Below are positions 43,767-53,594 of a stretch of 64,000 bases of DNA, one piece after another. The translations under genes and the position numbers were made by a program. The notes under the pieces are model-generated. The model had not been told where the DNA came from. It saw only the letters and a list, made by a program, of their open reading frames with translations, and searched no databases. Numbering within the stretch: position 1 is the first letter of the stretch; every line of letters begins with the position of its first letter. The stretch covers positions 2,085,501 through 2,149,500 of the forward strand of contig NZ_CP092415.1 in assembly GCF_023716465.1 (NCBI RefSeq), read 5' to 3'. The DNA comes from Flagellimonas marinaquae. GTDB lineage: Bacteria; Bacteroidota; Bacteroidia; Flavobacteriales; Flavobacteriaceae.

Positions 43767-46166
43767 CTATTTGTCCTTGAGGTTATCCTCTTCCTTTGGT
43801 AAAATGTCGATTTGAGGTTTTTTGAGCACTTGTTTATTGGCAATGCTCCTTTCTAAAGAAAGCAGAAGTGATGGCAATAAGATCAAATTGGAGAGCATAG
43901 CGAACAATAAAGTTGCCGAAACCAATCCGCCCAAGGCCTTGGTTCCCCCAAAACTTGAAATAATAAAGACCGAAAACCCGAAGAACAATACAATGGAAGT
44001 GTAGAACATACTAACACCGGTCTCACGAAGAGCTGCATACACCGACTTTTTAATGTGCCAACGATTGGCAGTGAGTTCTTGGCGGTATTTAGCCAAAAAA
44101 TGAATAGTATCGTCCACTGAAATACCAAAGGCGATACTAAAAACGAGAATAGTGGATGGTTTTATGGGGACACCCAAAAAGCCCATAACACCTGCGGTGA
44201 TAACCAAAGGCAATAAGTTGGGGACCAAGGATATGATTACCATTTTATACGAGCGGAACAAATAGGCCATGAACAGGGAAATAAGTCCGATCGCCAAAGC
44301 CAGGGATAATAATAGGTTTTTCACCAAATACTTGGTTCCTTTTAGGAAAAGCAGCGCCTTGCCTGTCATAAAAACATTGTACCGTTCCGATGGGAACTGT
44401 TTGGTAATGGCTTCCTGTACATCCTTTTCTATTTCCTCCATGCGGTCTATTTTAACATCGCGCATGTAGGTGGTCAAACGTGCAGTTTGCCCAGTACTGT
44501 CCACAAAACTCTGTAGGAGGTCGGTTTTTCCGGTTGACGATTTTTGAACAGTGCTCATTATAAATGTGTTCTCTTGACTGGTGGGCAGTTGATAGTATTT
44601 AGGGATGCCATTGTAAAATGCCTGTTTGGAATATTTTACCAGATCAACAATGGAAATGGGCCTAGAGAGTTCGGGAATTTCATCGATTACCGTTCCAAGT
44701 TGGTCCATACGCTTTAAAGTGGCTGGTTTTGTAACCCCATTTTTTCGTTTGGTATCCACTACAATTTCCATGGGCATTATACCATCAAACTCGGCCTCAA
44801 AAAACTGGATATCCTTATAAAAATGACTTTTCTTTGGTAGATCCTCGATCCTACTTCCTGTAATCCGCATCTGATAAATTCCGATAATGCTCAAAACCAG
44901 AACCGCTACGGTGGTAATGTACACGGCAATTCTGTGGTTTCGTACCATATTTTCCATCCAATTGACAAAAAAGTCCATCCATTTTTTGTTCAAGTGCTTT
45001 AAATGCTTGGTCTTGGGCAACGGCATAAAGCTATAAATGATAGGTATGATCAGTAGGGATAAAATAAATATTCCGATAATATTGATGGAGGCTACAATGC
45101 CAAATTCCCGTAACAATTGGCTGTCTAAAATGATGAAGGTGGCAAAACCAGATGCGGTGGTAATGTTTGTCATTAATGTGGCATTGCCGATCTTAGAGAT
45201 AACCCTTTGTAGGGAGAGGGCTTGGTTGCCATGCTTTTTTACTTCTTGCTGGTATTTGTTGATCAAGAAAATACAGTTGGGAATACCGATTACAATGATC
45301 AATGGAGGTATAAGGGCCGTAAGTATGGTGATCTCATACTGCAAAAGTCCCAATATGCCAAAAGCCCACATCACACCTATGATCACAACACACATAGAGA
45401 TAAATGTGGCCCTAAAGCTTCTAAAGAAAAAGAAAAAGATAATGGAGGTGACCAGAAGGGCGCCTACAATAAAAAGGCCAATTTCATCTACAATGGACTT
45501 AGTGTTCCAAGTTCTTATGTAGGGCATTCCGGAAACATGGACATTCATTTGGGTCTCTTCCTCAAAATCGTTTACCAGTGCCCCAAGGTCGTTAAGGATA
45601 AATTCGTTCCGAACGGCAGTGTTCATGATGTCCTTGTCCAGGTACACTACGGTTTGAATAGTACCTGTTTCGGGATTGTACACCAAATTGTCGTAAAATG
45701 GCAGTTCTTTGAACAAGTGGTTTTTAAGGGACTCAATTTCCTGTGCGGTTTTTGGTGGGGCCGGAATAAGCGGCTGCATTACAAAAGCCTGGGTGATGCT
45801 GTCCTTGACAAGTTCTTTCAAGTTCTCGAGAGAGATCACATAATCCACCTCTGGAAATGCGTCGAGCTGTTTGCTCAAAGTATTCCAGCGGTTAAAATTT
45901 TTAGGGGTGAACAGGGCCGGATCCTTAACGGCCAGTACAATGGCATTCCCTTCTTCTCCAAAAATTTTGGTAAAGGAATTGTACTCAATGGTAGCCGGGT
46001 GATCATCTGGAAGAATATTGGCCTCGGTGTTGGAAAAACGCATATTTTTCCACTGCATCGCCAAGAAAACAGTGAATCCGGCAACCCCCAAAAGAATGAG
46101 GATTCTATTTCGGAGAATAATTCTTGCGACCTTAGGCCAAAATCCTTTAGTGAGCTTTGCTACCAT
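43767..46166 (-). CDS. RND/MMPL-family exporter
   Basis: A 799-residue protein with about 12 helices arranged as two halves, each with a first helix, a large periplasmic domain and a five-helix bundle. Motifs include ALIPPLIIVIGIPNCIFLINKY and VFSIAFGISVDDTIHFLAKYR, which carry the charged residues of RND proton relay. It most resembles hydrophobe/lipid transporters of the MMPL/HAE3 type. There is no adaptor or outer-membrane channel gene nearby, so it may act alone. It is transcribed leftward behind frr, 75 bp away. Confidence 0.9.
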   Translation of the reverse strand: MVAKLTKGFWPKVARIILRNRILILLGVAGFTVFLAMQWKNMRFSNTEANILPDDHPATIEYNSFTKIFGEEGNAIVLAVKDPALFTPKNFNRWNTLSKQLDAFPEVDYVISLENLKELVKDSITQAFVMQPLIPAPPKTAQEIESLKNHLFKELPFYDNLVYNPETGTIQTVVYLDKDIMNTAVRNEFILNDLGALVNDFEEETQMNVHVSGMPYIRTWNTKSIVDEIGLFIVGALLVTSIIFFFFFRSFRATFISMCVVIIGVMWAFGILGLLQYEITILTALIPPLIIVIGIPNCIFLINKYQQEVKKHGNQALSLQRVISKIGNATLMTNITTASGFATFIILDSQLLREFGIVASINIIGIFILSLLIIPIIYSFMPLPKTKHLKHLNKKWMDFFVNWMENMVRNHRIAVYITTVAVLVLSIIGIYQMRITGSRIEDLPKKSHFYKDIQFFEAEFDGIMPMEIVVDTKRKNGVTKPATLKRMDQLGTVIDEIPELSRPISIVDLVKYSKQAFYNGIPKYYQLPTSQENTFIMSTVQKSSTGKTDLLQSFVDSTGQTARLTTYMRDVKIDRMEEIEKDVQEAITKQFPSERYNVFMTGKALLFLKGTKYLVKNLLLSLALAIGLISLFMAYLFRSYKMVIISLVPNLLPLVITAGVMGFLGVPIKPSTILVFSIAFGISVDDTIHFLAKYRQELTANRWHIKKSVYAALRETGVSMFYTSIVLFFGFSVFIISSFGGTKALGGLVSATLLFAMLSNLILLPSLLLSLERSIANKQVLKKPQIDILPKEEDNLKDK

Positions 46167-46241
46167 GTGGGTTTTGTTGGCCGCAAAGGTAGAAAATGAT
46201 ATGTTGTGTTCCTAGAAAAGACCGTAGTCAAAATTGAAGTT

Positions 46242-46796
46242 TTACACCTTCATGATCTCGGCTTCTTTTGCCGTTAAAATGCTATCGACTTTTTCACTGT
46301 AGGAATTGGTAAGTTCCTGAACATCGACCTCGGCATTGCTCAAAAGATCCTCGGAAATATCCAGTGCTTTAAGCTCTTTGTTGGCGTCTTGCCTTACGCT
46401 TCGGATGCTTACTTTTGCATCTTCGGCTTCGGATTTTGCCTGTTTGGTCAGTTGAACCCTTCTTTCTTCGGTCAAAGGTGGAACGTTGATGATGATCATG
46501 TCGCCATTGTTCATTGGATTGAAGCCTAAATTGGCATTCATAATGGCAGTTTCTATTTCACCAAGAAGATTTTTTTCCCAAGGTTGAACGGACAAGGTTC
46601 GCGCATCGGGAGTATTGATGTTGGAAACTTGGGAGAGCGGAGTCTGTGAACCATAGTAATCTACCATTACCGTAGATAGCATCATTGGGCTGGCTTTGCC
46701 GGCCCTAATCTTTGTCAATGCTTTTTGTAAGTGTGCGATGCTGGCATCCATGCTTTCCTTTGCACTATCAAGAATAAATTTTACTTCTTCGTCCAT
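46242..46796 (-). CDS. frr: Ribosome recycling factor
   Basis: A 184-residue protein from the ATG at 46796 (MDEEVKFILDSAKESMD), the usual RRF length. A longer frame from 46838 adds 14 residues with no family match and overlaps the pyrH end too closely. It has the family features LTKIRAGKASPMML and LTEERRVQLTKQAKSEAE. It splits post-termination ribosomes with EF-G. It is co-transcribed with pyrH. Confidence 0.96.
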   Translation of the reverse strand: MDEEVKFILDSAKESMDASIAHLQKALTKIRAGKASPMMLSTVMVDYYGSQTPLSQVSNINTPDARTLSVQPWEKNLLGEIETAIMNANLGFNPMNNGDMIIINVPPLTEERRVQLTKQAKSEAEDAKVSIRSVRQDANKELKALDISEDLLSNAEVDVQELTNSYSEKVDSILTAKEAEIMKV

Positions 46797-46838
46797 AATT
46801 ATAAATATATAAAAACTGAATCCATTATCTGCGTTCAA

Positions 46839-47546
46839 CTACACGTTGACCACTGTTCCAATATTTTCTCCTGAAACTATTTTCATTAAGTTACCACGTG
46901 TGTTCATGTCGAAAACAACGATGGGCAATTCGTTTTCCTGACTGAGGGTAAAGGCGGTTGTGTCCATTACTTTGAGCCCTTTGGAAAGCACCTCGTTAAA
47001 AGAGATGGAGTCGAATTTGGTAGCCGTTTTGTCCTTCTCTGGGTCAGATGTGTAAATTCCGTCCACTCGTGTACCTTTTAAGATAACATCCGCTTTGATC
47101 TCAATAGCTCTCAGTACGGCTGCGGAGTCGGTGGTAAAGTATGGATTTCCGGTTCCCCCTCCAAAAATCACCACTCTGCCTTTTTCCAAATGGCGAATAG
47201 CTCTTCTTCTGATAAAAGGTTCTGCAACCTCATTGATTTTTATGGCCGATTGTAACCTGGTCTGCACCCCTCTTAGTTCAAGGGCACTCTGCAGTGCGAG
47301 GCCGTTGATCACTGTTGCCAACATGCCCATATGGTCTCCTTGGACCCTGTCCATGCCTTGGCTAGCTCCGGCCAATCCCCGAAAAATGTTTCCCCCACCA
47401 ATTACGATGGCCACTTCTACACCTTTATCGATTACTGATTTTATTTCTTCGGCATATTCATCCAATCGCTTGGCATCTATACCATATTGTTTTTCGCCCA
47501 TTAGGGCTTCGCCGCTTAGCTTTAATAAAATTCTTTTGTAATGCAT
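46839..47546 (-). CDS. pyrH: Uridylate kinase
   Basis: A 235-residue amino-acid-kinase-fold enzyme that converts UMP to UDP. Motifs are [39 protein letters not shown] and [15 protein letters not shown], all standard for bacterial PyrH. frr follows 42 bp downstream on the same strand, the frequent pyrH-frr order. Confidence 0.97.
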   Translation of the reverse strand: MHYKRILLKLSGEALMGEKQYGIDAKRLDEYAEEIKSVIDKGVEVAIVIGGGNIFRGLAGASQGMDRVQGDHMGMLATVINGLALQSALELRGVQTRLQSAIKINEVAEPFIRRRAIRHLEKGRVVIFGGGTGNPYFTTDSAAVLRAIEIKADVILKGTRVDGIYTSDPEKDKTATKFDSISFNEVLSKGLKVMDTTAFTLSQENELPIVVFDMNTRGNLMKIVSGENIGTVVNV

Positions 47547-47568
47547 TAAAAGTATATTGAAGTCCGGA

Positions 47569-47576
47569 CAAAAATA
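47569..47576 (-). promoter_or_regulatory. -7 element before pyrH-frr
   Basis: Read on the minus strand, TATTTTTG is a perfect TAnnTTTG, 22 bp before the pyrH start codon. It suggests pyrH-frr has its own promoter separate from tsf. Confidence 0.45.
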
Positions 47577-47625
47577 ATCAAAATATTTTACGGGAAATGA
47601 AGAATTCTAGGTTTGATACCATCAC

Positions 47626-47657
47626 AAAAAAACCGCTTCTTTTGGGAAGCGGTTTTG
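47626..47657. terminator. Terminator downstream of tsf
   Basis: AAAAACCGCTTC and GAAGCGGTTTT form an 11-bp stem around a short loop, with A and T flanks, directly after the tsf stop when read on the minus strand. Confidence 0.88.
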
Positions 47658-47678
47658 TATAATTATGTTGTAGGCAAA

Positions 47679-48503
47679 TTAACCAAGTGCCACTCTTGCG
47701 AATCCTGTAACTTCCAAACTGGAGTCTACAGACTTAACATATTGGGAAACACTTTGCTTGCTGTCTTTGATAAAATCTTGGTTTACCAAGGTGTTGTCCT
47801 TAAAGAAACGCTTCAATTTACCTTGGGCGATCTTGTCCAACATTTCTTCTGGTTTGCCTTCTTGGCGCAACTGATCTTTTGCGATTTCGATTTCTTTGTC
47901 AATGATCGATTGGTCAACACCATCCTCGTTCAATGCAACAGGGTTCATAGCAGCAGCTTGCATGGCTACATCTTTTGCGGCTTCGGCGGCACCGTCAACA
48001 TTGGCGGACAAACCTACCAAAGTGGCGATTTTGTTGCCAGCGTGTATGTATGAACCTACGAAAGGGGCATTCAATTTTTCAAAGCTTCCGATTTCGATTT
48101 TTTCACCGATAACCCCGGTTTGCTCAGTCAATTTATCAGCTACGGTCATTCCATCGAAGGAAGCAGCTAAGAAATCGTCTTTGCTTTCGAAACCTAGTGC
48201 GATATCGGCCAAATCGTTGGCAAGCTTTACAAAACTATCGTTCTTGGCAACAAAGTCAGTTTCGCAGTTCAATGAAATTGCAACTCCTTGATTATTGTCG
48301 CTATTTACCTTTGCAATGGCAGCACCTTCTGAAGATTCTCTATCAGCTCTTTTTGCTGCTACTTTCTGACCCTTTTTTCTAAGGATCTCTATTGCCTTAT
48401 CAAAATCACCTTCTGCTTCGACCAAAGCTTTTTTGCAATCCATCATTCCAGCTCCGGTGGTCTTTCTTAATTTATTTACCTCTGCGGCGGTAATCTTTGC
48501 CAT
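47679..48503 (-). CDS. tsf: Elongation factor Ts
   Basis: A 274-residue nucleotide exchange factor for EF-Tu. It has the N-terminal UBA-like domain and the signature LRKTTGAGMMDCKKAL, followed by SLNCETDFVAKN and the dimerisation core. The length and order of domains are those of the bacterial protein. rpsB lies immediately upstream on the same strand (79-bp gap), as in most bacteria. Confidence 0.97.
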   Translation of the reverse strand: MAKITAAEVNKLRKTTGAGMMDCKKALVEAEGDFDKAIEILRKKGQKVAAKRADRESSEGAAIAKVNSDNNQGVAISLNCETDFVAKNDSFVKLANDLADIALGFESKDDFLAASFDGMTVADKLTEQTGVIGEKIEIGSFEKLNAPFVGSYIHAGNKIATLVGLSANVDGAAEAAKDVAMQAAAMNPVALNEDGVDQSIIDKEIEIAKDQLRQEGKPEEMLDKIAQGKLKRFFKDNTLVNQDFIKDSKQSVSQYVKSVDSSLEVTGFARVALG

Positions 48504-48533
48504 TTTCTTTTCTTTTTAAATTTTATATAAAGT

Positions 48534-48554
48534 AAAACACTATTGCCGTGTTTT
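48534..48554 (-). terminator. Possible weak hairpin between rpsB and tsf
   Basis: AAAACAC and GTGTTTT can pair around seven bases. It may be an attenuator between the two genes. No long T tract follows, so the effect is uncertain. Confidence 0.3.
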
Positions 48555-48582
48555 GGATTAGGACAATGTTAAATAAGTGGGT

Positions 48583-49635
48583 TTATTCAACACCGCCTTT
48601 TACGCTGTCTTGCCATTCTTTAAGTTCGTCCCATTTTCCATCGGCGGCCATTTTAGCTTGTTTTGGCCAAGAAGTTGGGTCCAAGTGAGCTAAAGTTGAG
48701 CTAGCTTCGGTCAAGATTTCCTTGATTTTTTCAGCGTCTGCATCAGCTAGGTCTGCATAGGATTTTACACCACTTGCTGCCAAAGCTTCGGCGGCTTTTG
48801 GTCCAACACCTTCAATTTTGGTAAGGTCGTCCGCTTTAGCTTCTGCTTTTGGAGCGGCTTCTGCTTTTTTCGCTGGTTTTGCTTCAGCAGTTTTATCTTC
48901 TTTGTTGGTGTCCTCTTCCTTGTCTTTACCGTTGTTTTTCTCGCTCTTGCGCTCTTCCAATCCTTCTGCTACGGCTTGTGTAACAGACTCTAGGATAGCT
49001 TCAATGGATTTACCGGCATCGTCGTTGGATGGGATGGCATAATCTACATCACGTGGGTCGGAGTTGGTATCTACCATTGCAAAAATTGGAATGTTCAATT
49101 TTTGGGCTTCTTTTACGGCGATGTGCTCACGCATGGTATCCACGATAAATAGGGCTCCTGGCAAACGTGTCATATCGGCAATGGAACCTAAGTTCTTTTC
49201 CAATTTTGCACGCAAACGATCTACCTGCAATCTTTCTTTTTTGGATAGGGTGTTGAATGTACCGTCTTTCTTCATTCGGTCGATAGCTGCCATCTTTTTA
49301 ACAGCTTTACGAATGGTTACAAAGTTGGTCAACATACCACCTGGCCATCTCTCTGTGATGTAAGGCATGTTTACCTTGGATACTTTGTCCGCTACAATGT
49401 CCTTTGCTTGTTTTTTTGTGGCTACAAAAAGGATTTTTCTTCCTGAGGCTGCAATTTTTTTAAGAGCCTCGTTGGCCTCCTCAAGTTTTGCAACTGTTTT
49501 GTAGAGGTTGATTACGTGAATCCCATTTCGCTCCATGTAGATGTAAGGAGCCATGTTCGGATTCCACTTTCTTGTTAGGTGTCCAAAATGCACACCTGCT
49601 TCCAGTAAGTCTTTTACTTCAATTTTACTTGCCAT
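48583..49635 (-). CDS. rpsB: 30S ribosomal protein S2 with a C-terminal helix-hairpin-helix extension
   Basis: A 350-residue protein from the ATG at 49635 (MASKIEVKDLLEAGVHFGH). A longer frame from 49731 adds 32 residues without S2 similarity. Residues 1 to about 235 are canonical S2 (RKWNPNMAPYI, TERWPGGMLTN, DTNSDP). A Lys/Glu/Ala-rich linker (about 236-277) leads to an HhH-like domain LTKIEGVGPKAAEALAASG and a roughly 50-residue tail. Ordinary S2 has about 230-260 residues. The added domain could bind RNA or DNA. It is directly before tsf. Confidence 0.95.
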   Translation of the reverse strand: MASKIEVKDLLEAGVHFGHLTRKWNPNMAPYIYMERNGIHVINLYKTVAKLEEANEALKKIAASGRKILFVATKKQAKDIVADKVSKVNMPYITERWPGGMLTNFVTIRKAVKKMAAIDRMKKDGTFNTLSKKERLQVDRLRAKLEKNLGSIADMTRLPGALFIVDTMREHIAVKEAQKLNIPIFAMVDTNSDPRDVDYAIPSNDDAGKSIEAILESVTQAVAEGLEERKSEKNNGKDKEEDTNKEDKTAEAKPAKKAEAAPKAEAKADDLTKIEGVGPKAAEALAASGVKSYADLADADAEKIKEILTEASSTLAHLDPTSWPKQAKMAADGKWDELKEWQDSVKGGVE

Positions 49636-49781
49636 TTTTGTACTTAGTTTACGTTCCGTTGTAAGTAGCAATGGGTTGGTGGTCACAAAAAATGTTCGCC
49701 CGGCCCATTTAGATGCTAAACTAGTTTCCAAAAGTCGATTTGTTTTTCCTTTTGGAACAACGACAACTTTGTTAAAAATTT

Positions 49782-49810
49782 AACCCTGAAATATGTACAC
49801 TTTCAGGGTT
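49782..49810 (-). terminator. Terminator after rpsI
   Basis: AACCCTGAAA and TTTCAGGGTT form a perfect 10-bp stem with a nine-base loop. On the minus strand a T-rich stretch follows. It separates rplM-rpsI from rpsB. Confidence 0.78.
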
Positions 49811-49852
49811 TTCAATGAACTTATATATAGATGGGCAAAGGCCCAAAGTATA

Positions 49853-50239
49853 TTAACGTTTGGAGAATTGGAATTTCTTACGGGCTTTCTTCTGACCGAA
49901 TTTCTTCCTTTCCACCATTCTTGGGTCTCTTGTTAATAACCCTTCTGGTTTAAGAACAGTTCTGTTCTCTGCATCTATTTCGCACATTGCTCTGGACAAA
50001 GCCAAACGAACGGCCTCTGCCTGACCTGTGATACCACCACCGTAAACATTTACTTTTACGTCGTAGTTGCCTTCGGTTTCTGTTAAGGCAAAAGGTTGTT
50101 TTACTTTGTATTGCAATGTACCTGTGGTAAAGTAATCGTTAAGATCTCTTTTGTTGATGGTAATGTTTCCTGAACCTTCGGAAACATATACTCTGGCCAC
50201 AGCTGTTTTTCTTCTACCTATCTTATGAACCACTTCCAT
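49853..50239 (-). CDS. rpsI: 30S ribosomal protein S9
   Basis: A 128-residue protein with the S9 signatures GRRKTAVARVYV, NVYGGGITGQAEAVRLALSRA and the basic C terminus ending KKARKKFQFSKR, which reaches the ribosomal P site. Its start overlaps the rplM stop by one base, consistent with co-translation. Confidence 0.97.
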   Translation of the reverse strand: MEVVHKIGRRKTAVARVYVSEGSGNITINKRDLNDYFTTGTLQYKVKQPFALTETEGNYDVKVNVYGGGITGQAEAVRLALSRAMCEIDAENRTVLKPEGLLTRDPRMVERKKFGQKKARKKFQFSKR

Positions 50240-50694
50240 TATTTGTAGTCGTTTAAGTTTATAGCTTTTGGTTTTTGCGCTTCTTGTCCGTGCTCTGCCC
50301 CTGCGTAAACCTTAAGGTTTCTGAACAGGTCGGCTCCTAATTTATTTTTAGGAAGCATTCCTTTTACGGAGTTTTCGATAATGCGCTCAGGATGTTTTTC
50401 CAATACTTCTAGTGCGGAAGCAGAACGTTGTCCACCTGGATACCCAGTGTATCTTTGGTATTCTTTATCGTTCCATTTGTTACCTGTCATGTCGATTTTC
50501 TCTGCATTGATGACAATAACATTGTCTCCACAATCAACATGGGGGGTAAAGTTGGTCTTATATTTCCCTCTAAGTATTTTGGCTACTTTAGACGCCAATC
50601 TTCCTAAGGTCTGTCCTTCAGCATCAACCAATAACCATTGCTTGTCAACAGTAGATTTATTGGCGGAAATAGTTTTATAACTTAATGTATCCAC
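50239..50694 (-). CDS. rplM: 50S ribosomal protein L13
   Basis: A 151-residue protein with the L13 motifs [42 protein letters not shown] and a [10 protein letters not shown] segment. It forms the rplM-rpsI pair found in nearly all bacteria. The promoter lies about 48 bp upstream. Confidence 0.97.
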   Translation of the reverse strand: MDTLSYKTISANKSTVDKQWLLVDAEGQTLGRLASKVAKILRGKYKTNFTPHVDCGDNVIVINAEKIDMTGNKWNDKEYQRYTGYPGGQRSASALEVLEKHPERIIENSVKGMLPKNKLGADLFRNLKVYAGAEHGQEAQKPKAINLNDYK

Positions 50695-50741
50695 TTCTCG
50701 AATATTATTGATTTAAATAACCTATCCCGATTAACGGGCTG

Positions 50742-50771
50742 CAAATGTACAATTATTAGATTGAATTACAA
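50742..50771 (-). promoter_or_regulatory. Promoter of rplM-rpsI
   Basis: On the minus strand, TTG (50769-50771) and TACATTTG (50742-50749) are separated by 19 bp, an ideal Bacteroidota -33/-7 promoter. Confidence 0.65.
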
Positions 50772-50942
50772 ACGGTTGATCGGGAATATTTTTCCACTTT
50801 TTTCAAATTCAATCTTTAGGGGTGGAAAACGGCTGTAAGATAATCTTGAAAGGTGTTAAAAAAAGATTAAAAAAATTGGTAACTGTAACGCATTCCGATT
50901 TATAGTGTCTTTACCATATCAATCTAACCAAAAAACGAACAA

Positions 50943-53594
50943 GTGAGATATGAAGTCCTAATAATCCTGGCCCTATTATTCCTCAATTCCTCTCTAGCAC
51001 AAGACTCGACCCAAGTCGTTGCCAAAAAAAGATATGTTACCCAAAGTTTAGGCGAATATGCCGCACCCGACATTAATGGAATTTTAGAAGATGATGCTTG
51101 GGACTTGGTGGAATGGGGCGGTGATTATATAGAATTTCAGCCCGATGAAAACACCCCGCCTTCGCACCAGACCAAATTTAAAATTTTATATGATAGCAAG
51201 AACCTATATATAGGTGTTCGTTGTTATGATAGTGAACCTGACAAGATCGTAAAAAGGCTGTCCCGTAGGGATGGTTTTGATGGTGATTGGGTAGAATTCA
51301 ATATTGACAGCTATTTTGATAAGCGTACTGCCTTTTCTTTTACCATAACCGCCGCAGGGGTAAAGGGTGATGAGTTTATATCAAATAACGGTAACAATTG
51401 GGACCCGAGCTGGAACCCTATTTGGTATGCCAAAGCCCATGTTGATGATGAAGGTTGGACGGCAGAATTGAGGATTCCTCTAAGCCAATTGAAATTTGGA
51501 AGAGCAGAAGAGCAGGTATGGGGCTTTCAGTCTACTCGACGCTTTTTTAGAGACGAGGAACGTTCCCTGTGGCAACGTAAGCCCATAGATCAACCCGGTT
51601 GGGTGAGCGAGTTTGGGGAACTACATGGGCTAAAGAATATACAGCCCCAAAAACAGTTGGAAATCCAGCCCTATACCGTGGCAAAAACGGAAACTTATGA
51701 AGCCGAGGAGGGGAATCCGTTTCGGGATGGTAGCGAAAGTGATATTACCGCGGGTCTGGATGCCAAAATTGGAATTACCAACGATCTTACTTTGGATTTA
51801 ACGGTTAATCCCGATTTTGGGCAAGTAGATGCCGATCCGTCGGCAATCGCCTTGGATGGGTTTCAGATATTTTTCCAAGAGAGACGCCCATTTTTTGTCG
51901 AGAACAAAAACATCTTCGATTTTAGGGTGTCTCAGTCCCAAGCGGGAAACACATTCGGTTCCGATAATATTTTTTACTCCCGAAGAATCGGTAGAAGCCC
52001 ACAAGGCTATCCCGATACCTCGGATGGAGAATTTGTAGATCAACCAGATAATACTCCAATGATCGGTGCCGCTAAATTTAGTGGAAAAACTAAAAATGGT
52101 TGGGCAATCGGGGTGTTGGAGAGTGTTACTTCGCGAAGAAACGCTACCATAATTAATGGCGAGGGAAATACCAGAAAAGAAATGGTGGAACCTTTGACCA
52201 ATTATTTTGTAGGAAGACTTCAAAAGGATTTCAACCAAAGAAATTCTTATATCGGAGGAATCTTTACGGCCACTAACCGAGAAAACTTGCCCGAACAGCT
52301 CAATTTTCTGCACGATGCTGCCTACACAGGAGGCCTGGACTTTAAACATCAATGGGCAAACCGGGATTGGTATGTAGGTGGAAACCTTACCATGAGTCAT
52401 GTTCAGGGAGGTAAAGAGGCCATCGCCAATACGCAACGATCCATAACGCACTTGTTCGACAGGGTGGGGGCAGACCATGTGCAAGTGGATACTACAAGAA
52501 CATCTTTGACAGGTACCGGAGGTAATGTACAAATAGGAAAGATCGGCAATGGACATTGGCGGTTCGAATCTGGTGCTACTTGGAGGTCGCCCGAACTGGA
52601 GCTCAACGATATTGGCTTTCAGCGCCAGTCGGATGACATTCGCCATTATACATGGATCGGATACCAGACCTTAAAGCCCGATAGTACTTTTAGACGCGTA
52701 GGCATCAACTACAACCACTGGACCGCTTGGGATTTTGAGGGAAACCATAATTACTTGCAGTTCAATACCAATACATGGCAAAACTGGAAGGGTAACTGGA
52801 ATACCAATATCGGATTCAATTTTGCTCCTATAGAATATTCCAACTTTGCACTAAGGGGCGGACCAAGGCTACGGCAGTCTCCCTGGGTAAATTTCTGGAA
52901 CAGTATTAATACCGATTCCAGAAAAAAGATCAGGTTTTCTTTTTTCCATAATGGAAGAAAGGCCTTGGACAATTCCATAAAGACCTATTATATGGAAGGT
53001 GGTTTTGTGTATCAGCCCATTAATGCACTGCGCATTTCTGCATTCCCATCTTTGAGGATAAATCGGGATAAATTGCAGTTTATTGACAATTTTGACGATG
53101 TGGGCGGTTCTCCGCGTTACCTGAACGGTGAGATCAGACAGCGAACTTTGAGTATGTCGGTACGTTTGAACTATACCATAAACCCCAATTTGACCATTCA
53201 ATATTGGGGGCAACCTTTTATTTCCAGAGGCCGATATTCAAACTTTAAGCATATTACCGACCCTATTGCCAAAACTTTTGAAGATCGATTTATCCAGTAC
53301 ACGGCCCAACAAATCTCTTTGACCGATGGTGATTATGCCATTGATGAAGATTTGGATGGTGTTACCGATTTTAGTTTCAGCGACCCGGATTTTTCCTTTG
53401 TGCAATTCCGTTCCAATTTGGTGATCCGGTGGGAATATATTCCCGGATCGGAGATATTTTTGGTGTGGTCTCAAGATGTATCAAGGAGCGGAGACCCTAC
53501 CGAAGGACTTTTATCGAGCTTGGGTGATAACATTTTTGGGCAAAAGCCACAGAATATCTTTTTGCTGAAGGCTACTTATCGGTTTGTACTATAA
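50943..53594 (+). CDS. DUF5916 outer-membrane protein with CBM9-like N-terminal domain
   Basis: An 883-residue protein from a GTG start at 50943, with a signal peptide ending SSLAQ (about 1-19). Residues about 35-230 resemble the carbohydrate-binding family 9-like domain (INGILEDDAWD, LYIGVRCYDSEPDK, GWTAELRIPLSQLKFG). The long DUF5916 region follows (about 240-883) and ends as a beta barrel, with a final aromatic-rich LKATYRFVL. Such proteins are frequent in Bacteroidota and of unknown role, perhaps substrate binding or uptake at the surface. Its end overlaps the convergent aminotransferase gene by 19 bp. Confidence 0.85.
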   Translation: MRYEVLIILALLFLNSSLAQDSTQVVAKKRYVTQSLGEYAAPDINGILEDDAWDLVEWGGDYIEFQPDENTPPSHQTKFKILYDSKNLYIGVRCYDSEPDKIVKRLSRRDGFDGDWVEFNIDSYFDKRTAFSFTITAAGVKGDEFISNNGNNWDPSWNPIWYAKAHVDDEGWTAELRIPLSQLKFGRAEEQVWGFQSTRRFFRDEERSLWQRKPIDQPGWVSEFGELHGLKNIQPQKQLEIQPYTVAKTETYEAEEGNPFRDGSESDITAGLDAKIGITNDLTLDLTVNPDFGQVDADPSAIALDGFQIFFQERRPFFVENKNIFDFRVSQSQAGNTFGSDNIFYSRRIGRSPQGYPDTSDGEFVDQPDNTPMIGAAKFSGKTKNGWAIGVLESVTSRRNATIINGEGNTRKEMVEPLTNYFVGRLQKDFNQRNSYIGGIFTATNRENLPEQLNFLHDAAYTGGLDFKHQWANRDWYVGGNLTMSHVQGGKEAIANTQRSITHLFDRVGADHVQVDTTRTSLTGTGGNVQIGKIGNGHWRFESGATWRSPELELNDIGFQRQSDDIRHYTWIGYQTLKPDSTFRRVGINYNHWTAWDFEGNHNYLQFNTNTWQNWKGNWNTNIGFNFAPIEYSNFALRGGPRLRQSPWVNFWNSINTDSRKKIRFSFFHNGRKALDNSIKTYYMEGGFVYQPINALRISAFPSLRINRDKLQFIDNFDDVGGSPRYLNGEIRQRTLSMSVRLNYTINPNLTIQYWGQPFISRGRYSNFKHITDPIAKTFEDRFIQYTAQQISLTDGDYAIDEDLDGVTDFSFSDPDFSFVQFRSNLVIRWEYIPGSEIFLVWSQDVSRSGDPTEGLLSSLGDNIFGQKPQNIFLLKATYRFVL

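Noticed and set aside
45222..46199. 325-codon plus-strand open frame across the RND exporter
   Set aside because: It mirrors the exporter gene, whose RND motifs and topology are clear; the predicted product has no domain and low-complexity charged stretches.
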